64,000 nt of DNA from Undaria pinnatifida (taxonomy: Eukaryota; Sar; Phaeophyceae; Laminariales; Alariaceae): positions 8,501,380 to 8,565,379 of the forward strand of contig JABAKD010000029.1 in NCBI GenBank assembly GCA_012845835.1, given 5' to 3'. Shown here in pieces: positions 46,901 through 58,900 of the stretch. Both the position numbers and the translations under genes were made by a program. Position 1 is the stretch's first letter. Each line of letters begins with the position of its first letter. Below the pieces are notes generated by a model. The model did no database searches. It was not told where the DNA came from and saw only the letters and a list, made by a program, of their open reading frames with translations.

Positions 46901-49900
46901 GTGTGAGTACTACCGATTGAATGGTTGAAACTCAATTTTGCAAGCTGCGTGCGGTACATCTGTGTTCTTGTTTATGATGCTTGTATGGTACTTTGTGGGG
47001 TAAACCCACGATATGGTTGTTGTATTTTTGCAGCACGCGCCCATATTTCGAAAAGGGTGGCAACCTCAACTTTCTGAGACACCTGGCGTGAGAAGGAAGC
47101 TGCCTACGACACCACACCCAAACGCTGACTTGAAAGCACAAAAAATGAAAGCACGCCCCGACGAACAATGCCGCGGTCTACGTATAAACCCCTCTGAGAC
47201 TTCAGAGGGGGGAAATTGACGACGAGAATTGACGATTTCGGCATCGGCCACTGCTGGTTAGCGATGAAAAAAAATTGGTGTCCGAACGACGACGATGCAA
47301 AGACTCCTACCTACGAGACGGGCGCAGCATGATCCTGCTCGTACCGCTGCGCGCTCACGCTGCTACAGGTAGACGCTTGAAAAAAATATCGCCATGTCGT
47401 TTTTTTGGGTCGCAATACACGGGCCTTAGAAGGGTCAACAAGTAGGTTGTTACCAAAATTGGAAATACACTAGCACGGCTGTGAGATCGAAGGCTTCGTC
47501 AAAACTCATCTTTGCAAGCTGTGTATGACACTCCGTTGCTGTGTGTGTCCTCGTTAAGTGCACATAAGGGTACATATATATAAGTCGGCGGCGACTCCCC
47601 GTAAAACCAGCTTGTACCAGGGTCAACTGGGTGAATACTTCGACGTAAAAGTTTATACCATATCGAACAATACCTGGTAGCATAAACAACAAGCGAGATT
47701 CCACTGACATTGGCCGGTTCTTCTGTTGGGGAGCCCCGCCGATTATACGTTGTCTTGGGGTGCGTCCTACGATAGAGGTAGCAATTTTTTTGAGGAAGAA
47801 GAAAAAAAACTGATTGACGGTGCTTCTTACCCCAAATTCGTCAGAAGTCAAAAAGCGTTTTTTTTTCTTTTTTGTTCATTTTTAATTTTTTTAATTTAAT
47901 ATTTAATATATAATTTTTGTACCTAGGCGGTGGGTTTGGTCATCACAATGGTGGTTGCACGTTTGATGCGTGCTACGCCAGAGGTGCACGCCTTTTTTTT
48001 CTGAGGCTCCCCACTTCAGGAGCTTAAAAACATATCATTCTTAACCCCAAAATCTGATTTGAGAGAGAGAAAAAAAAAGAAAGTGCTACTTGTAGATACC
48101 GGATGAAAAAATCCCATGGCCTAGGTACGCAGCGAGAATAATGAAGAAAACAAATAAAATGACCTCTGTATTCCGGACGATTTTTGGTCAAGTTGGAACA
48201 CCGCCATTCAGAAACCACTTCAGACGAAAAGTGCTACGTCTTTTGTAGCACGCGTCGTTTCGGTCGACTCAAAAGCGAGAAGCCGAGTCACCCCATCACG
48301 GTCAATAAGTTGTTTCTCGAGCTTGTTCATCACCTTGCCGCAGCATCGACGGCACAACAGGTAGTGCGCGTCATTGGAACACGGGTCGAGAACATGCGCA
48401 AGAGCCACATTTCAACACCCTGCGGGGGCGAGAGCGAGAAATGTCGGGGACCGACGACAGTCAGGCCACTCACTGCCCGTTTCTGCGTGGGGTGCCGCCA
48501 GCCAGGACCTATTCAGCATATGAACTGTTTTGTTCGACAACGGCTTGAATTTGATTGATCATGTAGAGTCATGATACTTTACACTGGTGGCCGAGTTAGG
48601 TATTGCCTCACACGCGTTCCCCAATAGAGGTAGCACTTTTCGTCGGAAACGGTTTCTGAAACGACGGCGCTCCTTAACCCAAAATCGTCAGAAATAGGTC
48701 ATTTTTGCAATGGTTCTCGTGTTGTGTACCCTAGGCCACGGGAGGTTTCATCCGGTGGCAGTTTTACTTTTCTCCAAATCAGTGTTTTGGGAGAGGTCTC
48801 AAGCGCTCCTAAAGTGAGGGGTAGTACTAGAAAGAAAGTGGTGCACCTCTATCGTGGCACGCGTCCTCAGACAATGGCAAAGAGCTACTGCTCGAGCGAG
48901 AAGCTGAGTCACCCCACGCTAGGCGTGCGGCAATAGGTTCTGAGCCCCGCCAACTAACGCAAGGAGGAGCTCGGTATCTCGCCAGAACCATGACTTCGAA
49001 GGCGTTTTCTCGTTTCATTCGTTCGCGGAAACCCGACCTAAGTTTTCCATGCGCTGTTTAGTCCTAATACAGAGAGTCTCGTAACGACCACCGCACCTAG
49101 CCGATAGTTTCACACGTGTTTGAGGAGCTCAACCGGTCAGAAATGCTTTGGCCTGCCAAAAAGAACATGCACATTTACCGTATACTGATGTGTGTTGAAC
49201 ATAAAAATTACTGCCTCTATCTTGGCACGCTCGCGCCACAACACCCTCTTGCGTTGCAGGCCCCGACAACTCCAGGGAGTGCACTCGCTGACCATGTTCA
49301 TCTCGACCGTCGACGCCGCGGGGGACCTCTCGTGGTGCGAGGACGCGCGGGAAACCGCCAGACGCGCCAAAGACGCCGGAGTTGTTCGGGACCTTCTCGC
49401 GCTATCGATTCCGCCCTCGCGGGTGCCTTCGCGTGCGCCCTCGCTTGCGCCCGATCGAGGCGCACCCACCGCCGCCCAAGAATCTACTACGCTCATCGAT
49501 GACGGCGGCGAAGGCGTTTCGCTTGCGTCGGACCGAGACGCGGCTTCCACCGCCAAACGACCTGGCGTTGACAGAGGCGAAGGAGGGGATACTGCGGAAC
49601 GCTCTACTACACGCAGCGTCGACAGCGGCGTAGGTGTCACCGCCGCCAGCTCAGGCGTAGCGACCGTGGAAGAAGTACCGGACGGGAGAGGGGGTATGGT
49701 AGCGCCGGAAGATGGCGGTGTCCGGGGAGGGGAGCGGGCCCAAGCGACGCCCCAAGCGCCCTCGCCCGTGGACCAGAGGTTCGTGCCGATGTCGGCGGTG
49801 CTGTCTGTCGGCGAGCTCGCCTTTTCCTGCACGGATGACATGGGGGAGGGTGCCATCGACTCCGGGTACGGTTCTGCTAGGTTGGGTGTTTTGGAGATCT

Positions 49901-52900
49901 TCGTCGGCAGCTGTAGCAGCGGCATCGGCGGCAGCAGCCGCGGTGGCAGTGGCCTTGCTAGCAGCACCATGCAGAGGGCGATGGCGATGGAAAAAGAGGT
50001 TTCAGAGGGCGGCGTCATGCCCATTCCTTCGGGCGGTGCCTCGGACGCGGAAGAAGGGTGGGAAGGAAACGCCGCAACCGTGATTTGGAACACCGTCACC
50101 GCTGCCGGCGATTCTGAAGCGTCCACCCTGACCGCCAACAAGCCTTCTCCGCCGAGTAAGATCGAACAGGACCCGGGTGTGATGACGACAGCCAAGGCTG
50201 AGATGCATGGCGCGGCAGGGCTGGTTCCGATGGGAGCTACGGCTTCAGCGCGTATTGGCGAGGTTCGGATCGCGTGTTACCCGACGGAGGCGTGTGCGGC
50301 GGGTGTGGGAGCGACGGTGCACGAGGCGACGGCAGACGACCTGGTGCAAAGGAGCGTGCATTCTGTCGTCGTTCGTGGGATATCCGCTTCTCCGACCATC
50401 GTCGTGCAGCGGCAGCAGCAGGAGGGGGAGGACCAGCCGGGGTCGGAGGACCAGATGCAGAAGCAGCAGCAGGCGAACCAGCAGCGTAAGCAGCAGGAGG
50501 GCCAGCAGCAGCAAAAGCAGCAGGAGGAGGGGGAAAAGGGGGGAGAGAAGGAGCAGCAGCAGCAGCAGCAGCAGGAGGAGGAGAACCAGAGGCGGAAGCA
50601 GCTGGAGATCCACCAGCAACAGCAGCAGCAGCAGCAGCAGCCAGCGGAACAGTCAGCACCGGGGCAAGAAGCATCTTCACTGCCTTCTCCGCCAGCGCCC
50701 GGAACGCTGTCCATCCTTATCCCGACAGACGAAGACGACGGGCTGCAAAGCAGCAGCGACATCCTCTGCGGAGACAACGACAACAACAACGCCGGAGACT
50801 CTCCCCCCCGGCCTCTCGACTCCGATAACCGCGGCGCGCCTCCCCTTAAGAGCCCCTCAGTGAGTCCCCCACAGAGTCCCTCAACGAGTCCCTCAGAGCG
50901 TCCCTCAAAGGATGCCTCAAGGAGCCCTTCAAAAGATCCCTCACAAAGTCCACCAGGGAGTTCCCCACGGAGGAGGCGTGTTGTCAGTCAGGGGTTGCCA
51001 CCGCCGCCGCTGCCGCCTAGGCGGCCGCATGCTCAAACGGAGTTTTACGGTGGTTTTGACGCGAAGGTGCCCGAGGTGGTGGTCCACGTGGAGTCCGTTG
51101 CGGGTAGTATCGATGCCGGTTTGGCGGGGTGGCTGAATCTTCGAGGTCGGTGGGAGGCGGAAGATATGTCGGAAAAGGCCGAGCGGACGAAGAGGCTCAT
51201 TAGCGGTGAGAGAGAGCTCGGGGCTTTAATTTTGATCTTCACTTTTTGTTTAGTTGATTAATTTTTTATTTACTTTTATTTTCTTTCTTCTTCCTTTTTT
51301 TTGGTGTTTTAAAAGCATTTGTTGGTTTGTGATGTGATCTTTCGTGTCCAGTACGTCTGGTACAATAGCCTCACTCGAGCTGATCGCTAATTTAGTATTT
51401 TTTTGCATTTGGCGATGCATGATTTTTTTGTGTTTTGTACCTGGTGCCGTCTATTCCATAGCCGCGGAACTCACAGCCTTGGATCAAAGCAAAAAAACAC
51501 AATCAGTCCGGACCCCGGGCGGGGTTGCCGTCATGATGAGCAGAAACACCCAAATCCAAAGTGTCGAATTTATTCGGGCTATAGGAGACGATACCATCCT
51601 CTAGTAAAACACTTCGTGGGTGAACTGTTGTCGACAGGATAAAGGGGTAAAAACTAAAGAGGCAACTGTGTTAACAGTTTTAGGAAATGGCTTTTCATGC
51701 CGATTCACGACATGTACGATTAACTTTTGCCTTGGAGGTAGACGATGCATCAAAAATTAATTTCCGTGATCGAGGGAGACGATGGCCCAGGTACAGCGAG
51801 CAAAAGCACGTCTGTCTGAAACAACAGGAAGGTGCTATCAACTGTAGACTGTTGTACTTCGAAGTAGTGCTTTGAGCGTTGCAGTGGCAGTGGTATCAAT
51901 GTTACGGGCATGCCGGTGGATTACCTTATTTTGATCCACACACAAAATCCAGACCTTATCACTTACCAGTGACAGGTACCGAATGATAGTTATTACTCCG
52001 GAGTAATTTTTGCCACCCGGCAATATATGATAAAAACATTGAAATACACTCCTGCTGTGAGATCGAAGATTTCGTCGAAACTCATTTTTGCAAGCTGTGC
52101 GTGATACTCCGATCGCGCGTATTACTGGGTGTGTGCCCTCATTAAGGATATAGGTCGGCGACACTCCCCTTAGAACTAGCTTGTACCAGGGTCAACAGGG
52201 TGATGTTAATCAATCTGTGCGGGGAAACTATAAAACCCGTGTTTGAGAGGGACAAAATCTGACGGCTGTGGAAGGAATGCATCAGTTTATCGTGTACATC
52301 CTCCAGTACGTCGTTTAAGCGGTGAGGGAAGGGCGGGGTTTTTAGGGGGGGGCGGCGGGTTGAAAAGGAGGGGGGGCGGGGGGGGGGGGGGGGGGGGGGG
52401 GGTACTCAATTTGTACATGACCGTAGTTGTACGACCATAGACCCTGGCATCCCTACTATGCCGGGACGGAGCACGTCGGGTTTCCACCAACCAGGCAGAC
52501 ATTGCTTGCACCAAGCGCGAAGCACCGTGAGGTGTTCGGTGAGTCGCATGAAGGGTGAACTGCATATTTCCAAGAACCGCTAGTAAGACGGACTTCGGCA
52601 CCTTTTGTGCCTACTTTCTTGCTTATGGATGACAGCGCCAATCAGTTACACTTTGTTTTCTGGTGTGGCCACTCCAGAGACAGAAAAGAAAGGATATTAC
52701 TATGTAACTGCCTCGTGGGTGCCTTACCATATTCACAGTACGCGATGCGATCATTCCCCTTGTGCGGAGTTAGGGTTCTCCACCCCGCACAATATGATCT
52801 AACTCGACAAAACCAGATCATGGTGACCGCCAGAAATTATATAAATAAAAATAATAATAAAAATAAAACGGTACCCTGGTTGTCTAGCTCACGCAGGCGG

Positions 52901-55900
52901 GGGGGGGGTCCAACAGTTTTAGGTTGCATGCCTGTATTAGAGCTTACTGTACTCGTGTGTGTTGGGTCTAGGCGATGGTGGGGGTGGCGGGGAAGGAGGG
53001 GGAAAGCAATATCATAGCGCGGGGGGGTGTGAAATTTTATGAGTTCATGCTGTTTCACGACAAAATTGGTTTGATATATATGTATATATTTATTTTTCAC
53101 ACTTGTACTTTTCAGCCTCTGGACAAGCCGTGGTCACACGGGTCGTCCCTTCTCCCCCCCGGTTCCCGCCTTCAACTCTTTTTCGCGCACAGGGTTACAG
53201 CAATCCCACTGCTCGTCGAGTTTCCATCGAGCGTTGTTAACTCACGCTGTCGCGCTTTCCGCAAGTCAATTTGTGCACAAGAAAAAGTCCCTACGAATTT
53301 ATACGAGTATGCACTCGGGGGGACTCGAACTCACGAAACTGACCTACACCAAGCTCGAGGATAACCTGATACACGACCGGGGTGACCGGTAGAGATATAG
53401 ATATAAGATTTTGTCCCCCTCAGAAACGGGTTTTATAGTTTCCGCGCACAGACTGACTAACATCACCCTGTTGACCCTGGTAGCTACACTGTAGTCGCAA
53501 GGGGAGTCGCCGACCTATATCCTTAATGAGGACACACAACCCGCAATGCGCGCGATCGGAGTAGTATCACACACGGCTTGCACATGATGAGTTTCGACAA
53601 AATATTCGATCTCACAGCTGGAGTGTATTTTTATTTTTATGCTCGGAGTAATATATATATATATATATGTGCGGGGGTGGCGAAATTAAATTATTTCATA
53701 CTATTAATAATGTAAGACATCTGTAACTTTAATGTAAGTGGGGTGGTGACATTTAATCCATTCATACTGTTGACCATTTAAGACAAGTCATTACTTTGGT
53801 AGGATGTGTGGGGGGTACAAGTAGTGAAACTGGATATATTTCACTCTGTTTCAAAGACAACAGTTTTTTTTCTTTTAGGGTAGACGGAGACGACACAATA
53901 CATGAGGACACACACCCAGCAACACGCGCGATTGGAGTATCACACACAGCTTGCAAAGGTGGTTTTCGACGAAACCTTCGATCTCACAGCTGGAGGAGCG
54001 TATTTTAATGTTTTATGATGCAGGGGGGGGGCGGGGTGGAACATAAGTAGGTAACCCATGCTATTTCAAGACACTACACCTGACAAAAACTATTTTTTGA
54101 TCGTAGAGGGAGAAGAAGGTACAAAGGTTTTTTGTGAACGCCGACACACACACACCTACTGGTGCGTACAATGCAATGTATTCAACATGGTTCAGATTTC
54201 TACTGTTTACAGCGCGTCGCGGACGGAACGGCATAGATAGCGCGGAAAAAAAGTGTTTTTTTTTTTACTGTCCGTTGTAATTTGTAGGGGTCTGCTATTA
54301 TTCTAACAGTATTACGGGGGACCATAGTAAATAGGACCTACGGTACACACAAAAACCAATATATTTCCCTATTTTGACTAACAATATTTGGTCCTATTTA
54401 CTATGGTCCCCCGTAATAGGCGTTTAATAGGGTATGTATATATTCTTGGGCACTCTTTTTTTAATGTATCTTCAGGCGGATGGGGGAAAAAGAAGCCCTC
54501 CCTCTCCCTCTCTCTCCTCCCTCCCTCCCTCCCTCCCTCCTCCCTCCCTCCCTCCCTCCCTCCCTCCCTCCCTCCCTCCCTCCCTCCCTCCCTCCCTCCC
54601 TCCCTCCCTCCCTCCCTCCCTCCCTCCCTCCCTCCCTCCCTCCCTCCCTCCCTCCCTCCCTCCCTCCCCTCCCTCCCTCCCTCCCTCGCGCCCTCCCTCC
54701 CTCCCGCCCTCCCTCCTTCCCTCCCTGCTTCCCTTCCTCCCATTGTAACAACAACCATAACCAATTATTTACACCTGGTATGACTCAACAGGAGGCATTC
54801 TTCAGGCGGGGGGCTTCGTTCCTCGACCCCGGATGTGCGCGTCTGTCGACTCGGTAAGGGTTTCCGTGGAGGAAGTCTTGCGAACGATGGACGCGCAGAA
54901 CGTGATGAATGACGGGGAAGGCCGGGAGGCAGACGCGCGTTGCAGCGGTTGGTTTGAGATCGAAGCGGACCGTGTCCAGGTGGAGCAGGTAAGAATATTC
55001 AAGGAACTTTCTGTCTTCTTTTTTTTTGTCGGCTGTGATAGAGGTATTAAGGTATACCGTTTTTTGGCGAGAATTTTGTTTTTCTGAATGCGGGTGCGTC
55101 TCAACCCAAAAATCGTCAGAATTTGATGTTTTTTTTATTTTTTTATTTTTTTCCGTTTTTTTTGTGCACTCTGCCCCTAGGAGAGGGGATTGTTCTTCGG
55201 GTAGCGACTAATTCTGCGATAGCCCCCTCCTCCCCCACCCCCCCAAAAAAACGCAGCGATTATCTTTTTAAGGAACGTTTCATTTCTGCTCGACACGATG
55301 AAGGATGCTATGGAATAAAAAACACATCTACATATATCCGTTTACTTCCTCCTTGTTTGCAAAGAAAGACTATCGCACGATGACGTCCGGGTGGCAAGGG
55401 GCACCGTATTTCAGGAGATAAGGCCGGGGACTGTTTTCCAAACCGGCGATTTCGCGAAAGAAAAGGGGGGGGGGGGGGGGGGGGGGGCTACCGCCGCAGA
55501 ACGACTCTAGCACTTTAATATTTCTCCCCGAAGCAAACAATGAGCTTCGACGCGTGCTATCATAGAGACATGAAAGGTATACCCCTTTTTGGCAGAGGCG
55601 TTTTTCGGGAATGACGGCGCTCCTTAACCCATTTGTCTGGTATAATGGCATTAATCGTCCTTATATCCTTAAATATTTGTCTACCATCATCTCGTCCCGT
55701 AAAAAGCATGCGTTCCCAATCCAAAAGTTACCCTTCCCGCCCCCGTCATGCCGTCATGGAAACGAGTTACCATCACATACTGTCCCGTCCCGTCCCGGAA
55801 AAAAAAATAGTACGGTTTCCCAACCACAAACAAATGTATTTATGCCACCCGGTCAAGATGAAAAAAAAACGCCAACACAACAACTAAAATGAACTCGACG

Positions 55901-58900
55901 AAAAATCGAAAAACAGGGATTTTGCGCGCACGGCAAGGACCGCGCCCCCGCTCCCTGCAGCAAGGTGTTCCGCTCCTTGGGACGACCGCACCCGGATTCT
56001 GTTGTCGCGGTGCGGGACATGAACATGCACTTCCAGGTAAGCTTGCTCGGGTGTCCATTTCTTCGTCCCTTTTTTTTTTCTGCTTCACTTTTTTTTGCTT
56101 TTGTGGGGTTGTCCGCATCTAGTGTACCGAGGTATATATAATAAACGCATATTACCGGTCCCCTCGGGTCGCACGCTTTCAGGAAGGAGCCGTGCGTTTT
56201 AACCCTTAGCCCCCAGGTCCCGGTGGGTTCAGGAAGGAAATTACCCACTCCACCCTGCTCCGCCTCTCCCTCAGCTCCCCCAACCCCTAACCCTCTCCAA
56301 TATATATAATAATTGGCCTCGGTTGGCACCGACGCTGTAAAACTTTTTTATGCATATTGGGGTTGGCATTGGTTGCCAACGACGCTGTAAAACTTTTATC
56401 ACTGCGTGAGCTACTCGTAGACAATTAGGGTACCGCTTTTTTTTTTTCTTCACGGTCACAAGGATGGTCATCGAGTTAGATCATATTGTGCGGGGTGGAG
56501 AATCCTAACTCCGCACAAGGGGAATGATCGCATCACGTAGTGCGAATACGGTAAGGCACCCACGAGGCAGTTTCATGTGGTAGTACCCATTGCTGTCTCT
56601 GGAGTGGCCACACCACCAAAAAAAATGCAGCTCATTGGCGCTGTCATCCATAGGCGGGAAAGAAGGCACAAAAGGTGCCGAAGTCCGTCTTACGAACGGT
56701 TTTTGGAAAGATGCAGTTCACGCTTCATGCGACTCGCCGAACACCTCACGGTGCTTCGCGCTTGGCGCAAGCAATGTCTACCTGGTTGGTGGAAACCCGA
56801 CGTGCTCCGTCCCGGCATAGTAGGGATGCCAGGGTGTATGGTCATACGACTACGGTCATGCACAAACTGAGTACACCCCACCTACCCCCCCATCCCTCCG
56901 TCTCGAAATGGGTGCCGTCGTCAATGATCAAACGACTAAGGCGAGCAACAAACAAGACCGCCCCCGCCCCGCCCCCTCCTTCCCCCCGTCCCTGCAACCG
57001 CCACGATATACATGCGACGAGGCGCAATATCGTAAAAAACGTTAAAACCTACCCTGGTGTACTCTGTTCTTCTCATTATTTGCATTGTAAGCCCCTGTTG
57101 TCGGCTCCACCGCTATCAGGAAGTAGTTTTTATACTAGTTTAATAGTAACCTTCCCCCTTACTCCCCCCCCCCAACCTGACCCCCCCCCACACACCCATC
57201 TAACCCTCCTTCCCACCAACCCCTCCCTCCTCACGAACCGCTTCCCTCCCCCCCCCCCAAAACCTATTCCCTTCCCCCACCCTCCGCCCACACCTACCCC
57301 CCCCCCCCTATACCTAGCTCTCTCCACCTCCACCGAACCCCCCCCCTCCACCTAACCCCCCCCCCCCCCCCCCCCCCGCAACCTAACGCCCACCCCCCAC
57401 ATACCTAACTGCCGGCTCCCTACCCCCCCTCCCCATGTAATGTTTTTCACCCTCGCTCCTTGCGGTCTCGCAGTGTGCTTGCGCGAGCGTAGCCCTCCTG
57501 GGGAAGCCCCCCCCCCTCGCCTCCACGTAACCCCCTCCCGCCCCCGCATGTTGGTTTTCTCATCTGTTGCGCCCCACAAACAGTGCACTCGTGCGAGCGT
57601 GGCCCTTTTGGAAAGGGTACCACGCTCTTGCTTCATGGAGGGCCAGGGTGACAGAGCCGGAGGAGCGTCGTTCGACCCGATATCGGATTTTTTTTGCGGT
57701 GATTTTGACAGTGATGGTGCGGATTGCTGTGGAGGAGGAGGAACGGGAGATGGAGGTGGCATGTTGCACCGCCTTCGGTTGGAACTCCGTGGCCTGAGTG
57801 TGCAGAAGTTGGTGGAGAAAGGGGCCCTTGGGGACACCGCGAGGGCTGGGATGGTTGTTTCCAGCAAAGAGGTCAGCGATGCAGCAGTGCGGTTGGTTGG
57901 GTTTGGTTTTGGGTTTGGTTTGGTTTGGTTTGGTTTTGGTTTGGTTTTGGTTTGGTTTTGGTTTGGTTTTGGTTTGGTTTGGTTTGATTTGGTTTGGTTT
58001 GGTTTGGTTTGGTTTGGTTTGGTTTGGTTTGGTTTGGTTTGGTTTGGTTTGGTTTGGTTTGGTTTGGTTTGGTTTGGTTTGGTTTGGTTTGGTTTGGTTT
58101 GGTTTGGTTTGGTTTGGTTTGGTTTTGGTTTGGTTTTGGTTTGGTTTGGCTTGGTTTGGTGTGGTTTGGTTTGGTTTGGTTTGGTTTTGGCTTTGGTTTG
58201 GTTTGGCGTTGGTTTGGTTTTGGCTTTGGTTTGGTTTGGTATGGTTTGGTTTGGTTTGGTTTGGTTTGGTTTGGTTTGGTTTGGTTTGGTTTGGTTTGGT
58301 TTGGTTTGGTTTGGTTTGGTTTGGCTTTGGTTTGGTTTTGGCCTTGGTTTGGTTGGTTTGATTTGATTCCTTTTTTTTTTTTTTTGGTTTGGTCTGGTTT
58401 GGTTTTGTTTTGTTTTGGTTTTGGTTTGGTTTGGCTTGGTTTGGCTTGGTTTGATTTGGTCTGGTTCGATTAGTCTTGGTTTGGTTTGTTTTGGTTTTGG
58501 TTTTGGGTTGGTTGGTTGGTAGATGGTTTGTTTGGCTAACGTTTTGTAACTGGTATCGTTTGTTGCCGGTGTGATGTTTGCTTTTACCATTTTGTATTTT
58601 TTTGTTTATTTATTATATTTTTTATTTTTTTCGTACTTAATTATTTTGCTCTTTTGTTTTTGTGTTTTGTGTTGTGCTGTAGTTCTTATGGATTTTGTGG
58701 TGTTCGTTTTAGCTTGGGGTGCTTTTCTTGGTGTTTTGTTTTCGTTTTTTTTTACGAAGAAAAAATTATTGGTATTTTGTGTTTTCGTTCTGTGTTTTGC
58801 TTTGTTGTTGTTGCTGTTGCCGTTTACCTTGCGCTAGCCTCCGAGCGCGACGAGCACCGAGCGAGGTACTCGTCGACAGAACAACAAGCACCATTGATAT

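Larger units (their letters stand above)
51206..54791 (+). other. Intron 3 of the large gene
   Basis: 3.6 kb. It holds the inverted A-C-B composite (52,035-52,897), a tRNA-like SINE candidate (53,215-53,395), two further A copies, the 29-bp-TIR element (54,308-54,420) and the CCCT array. No nested gene is supported. Confidence 0.65.

Noticed and set aside
49192-49259. N-terminal extension of the exon-3 frame
   Set aside because: It starts at a non-ATG codon, and a strong acceptor at 49,259 gives a phase match to exon 2.
54378-54857. Second set of SLPP / GREG frames
   Set aside because: Same cause, the second CCCT array next to exon 4.
57352-58590. 412-codon minus-strand NQTKP-repeat frame and plus-strand VWFGL frames
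   Set aside because: They are translations of the GGTTT array and adjoining C runs; the only believable coding here is exon 6 (57,584-57,871).
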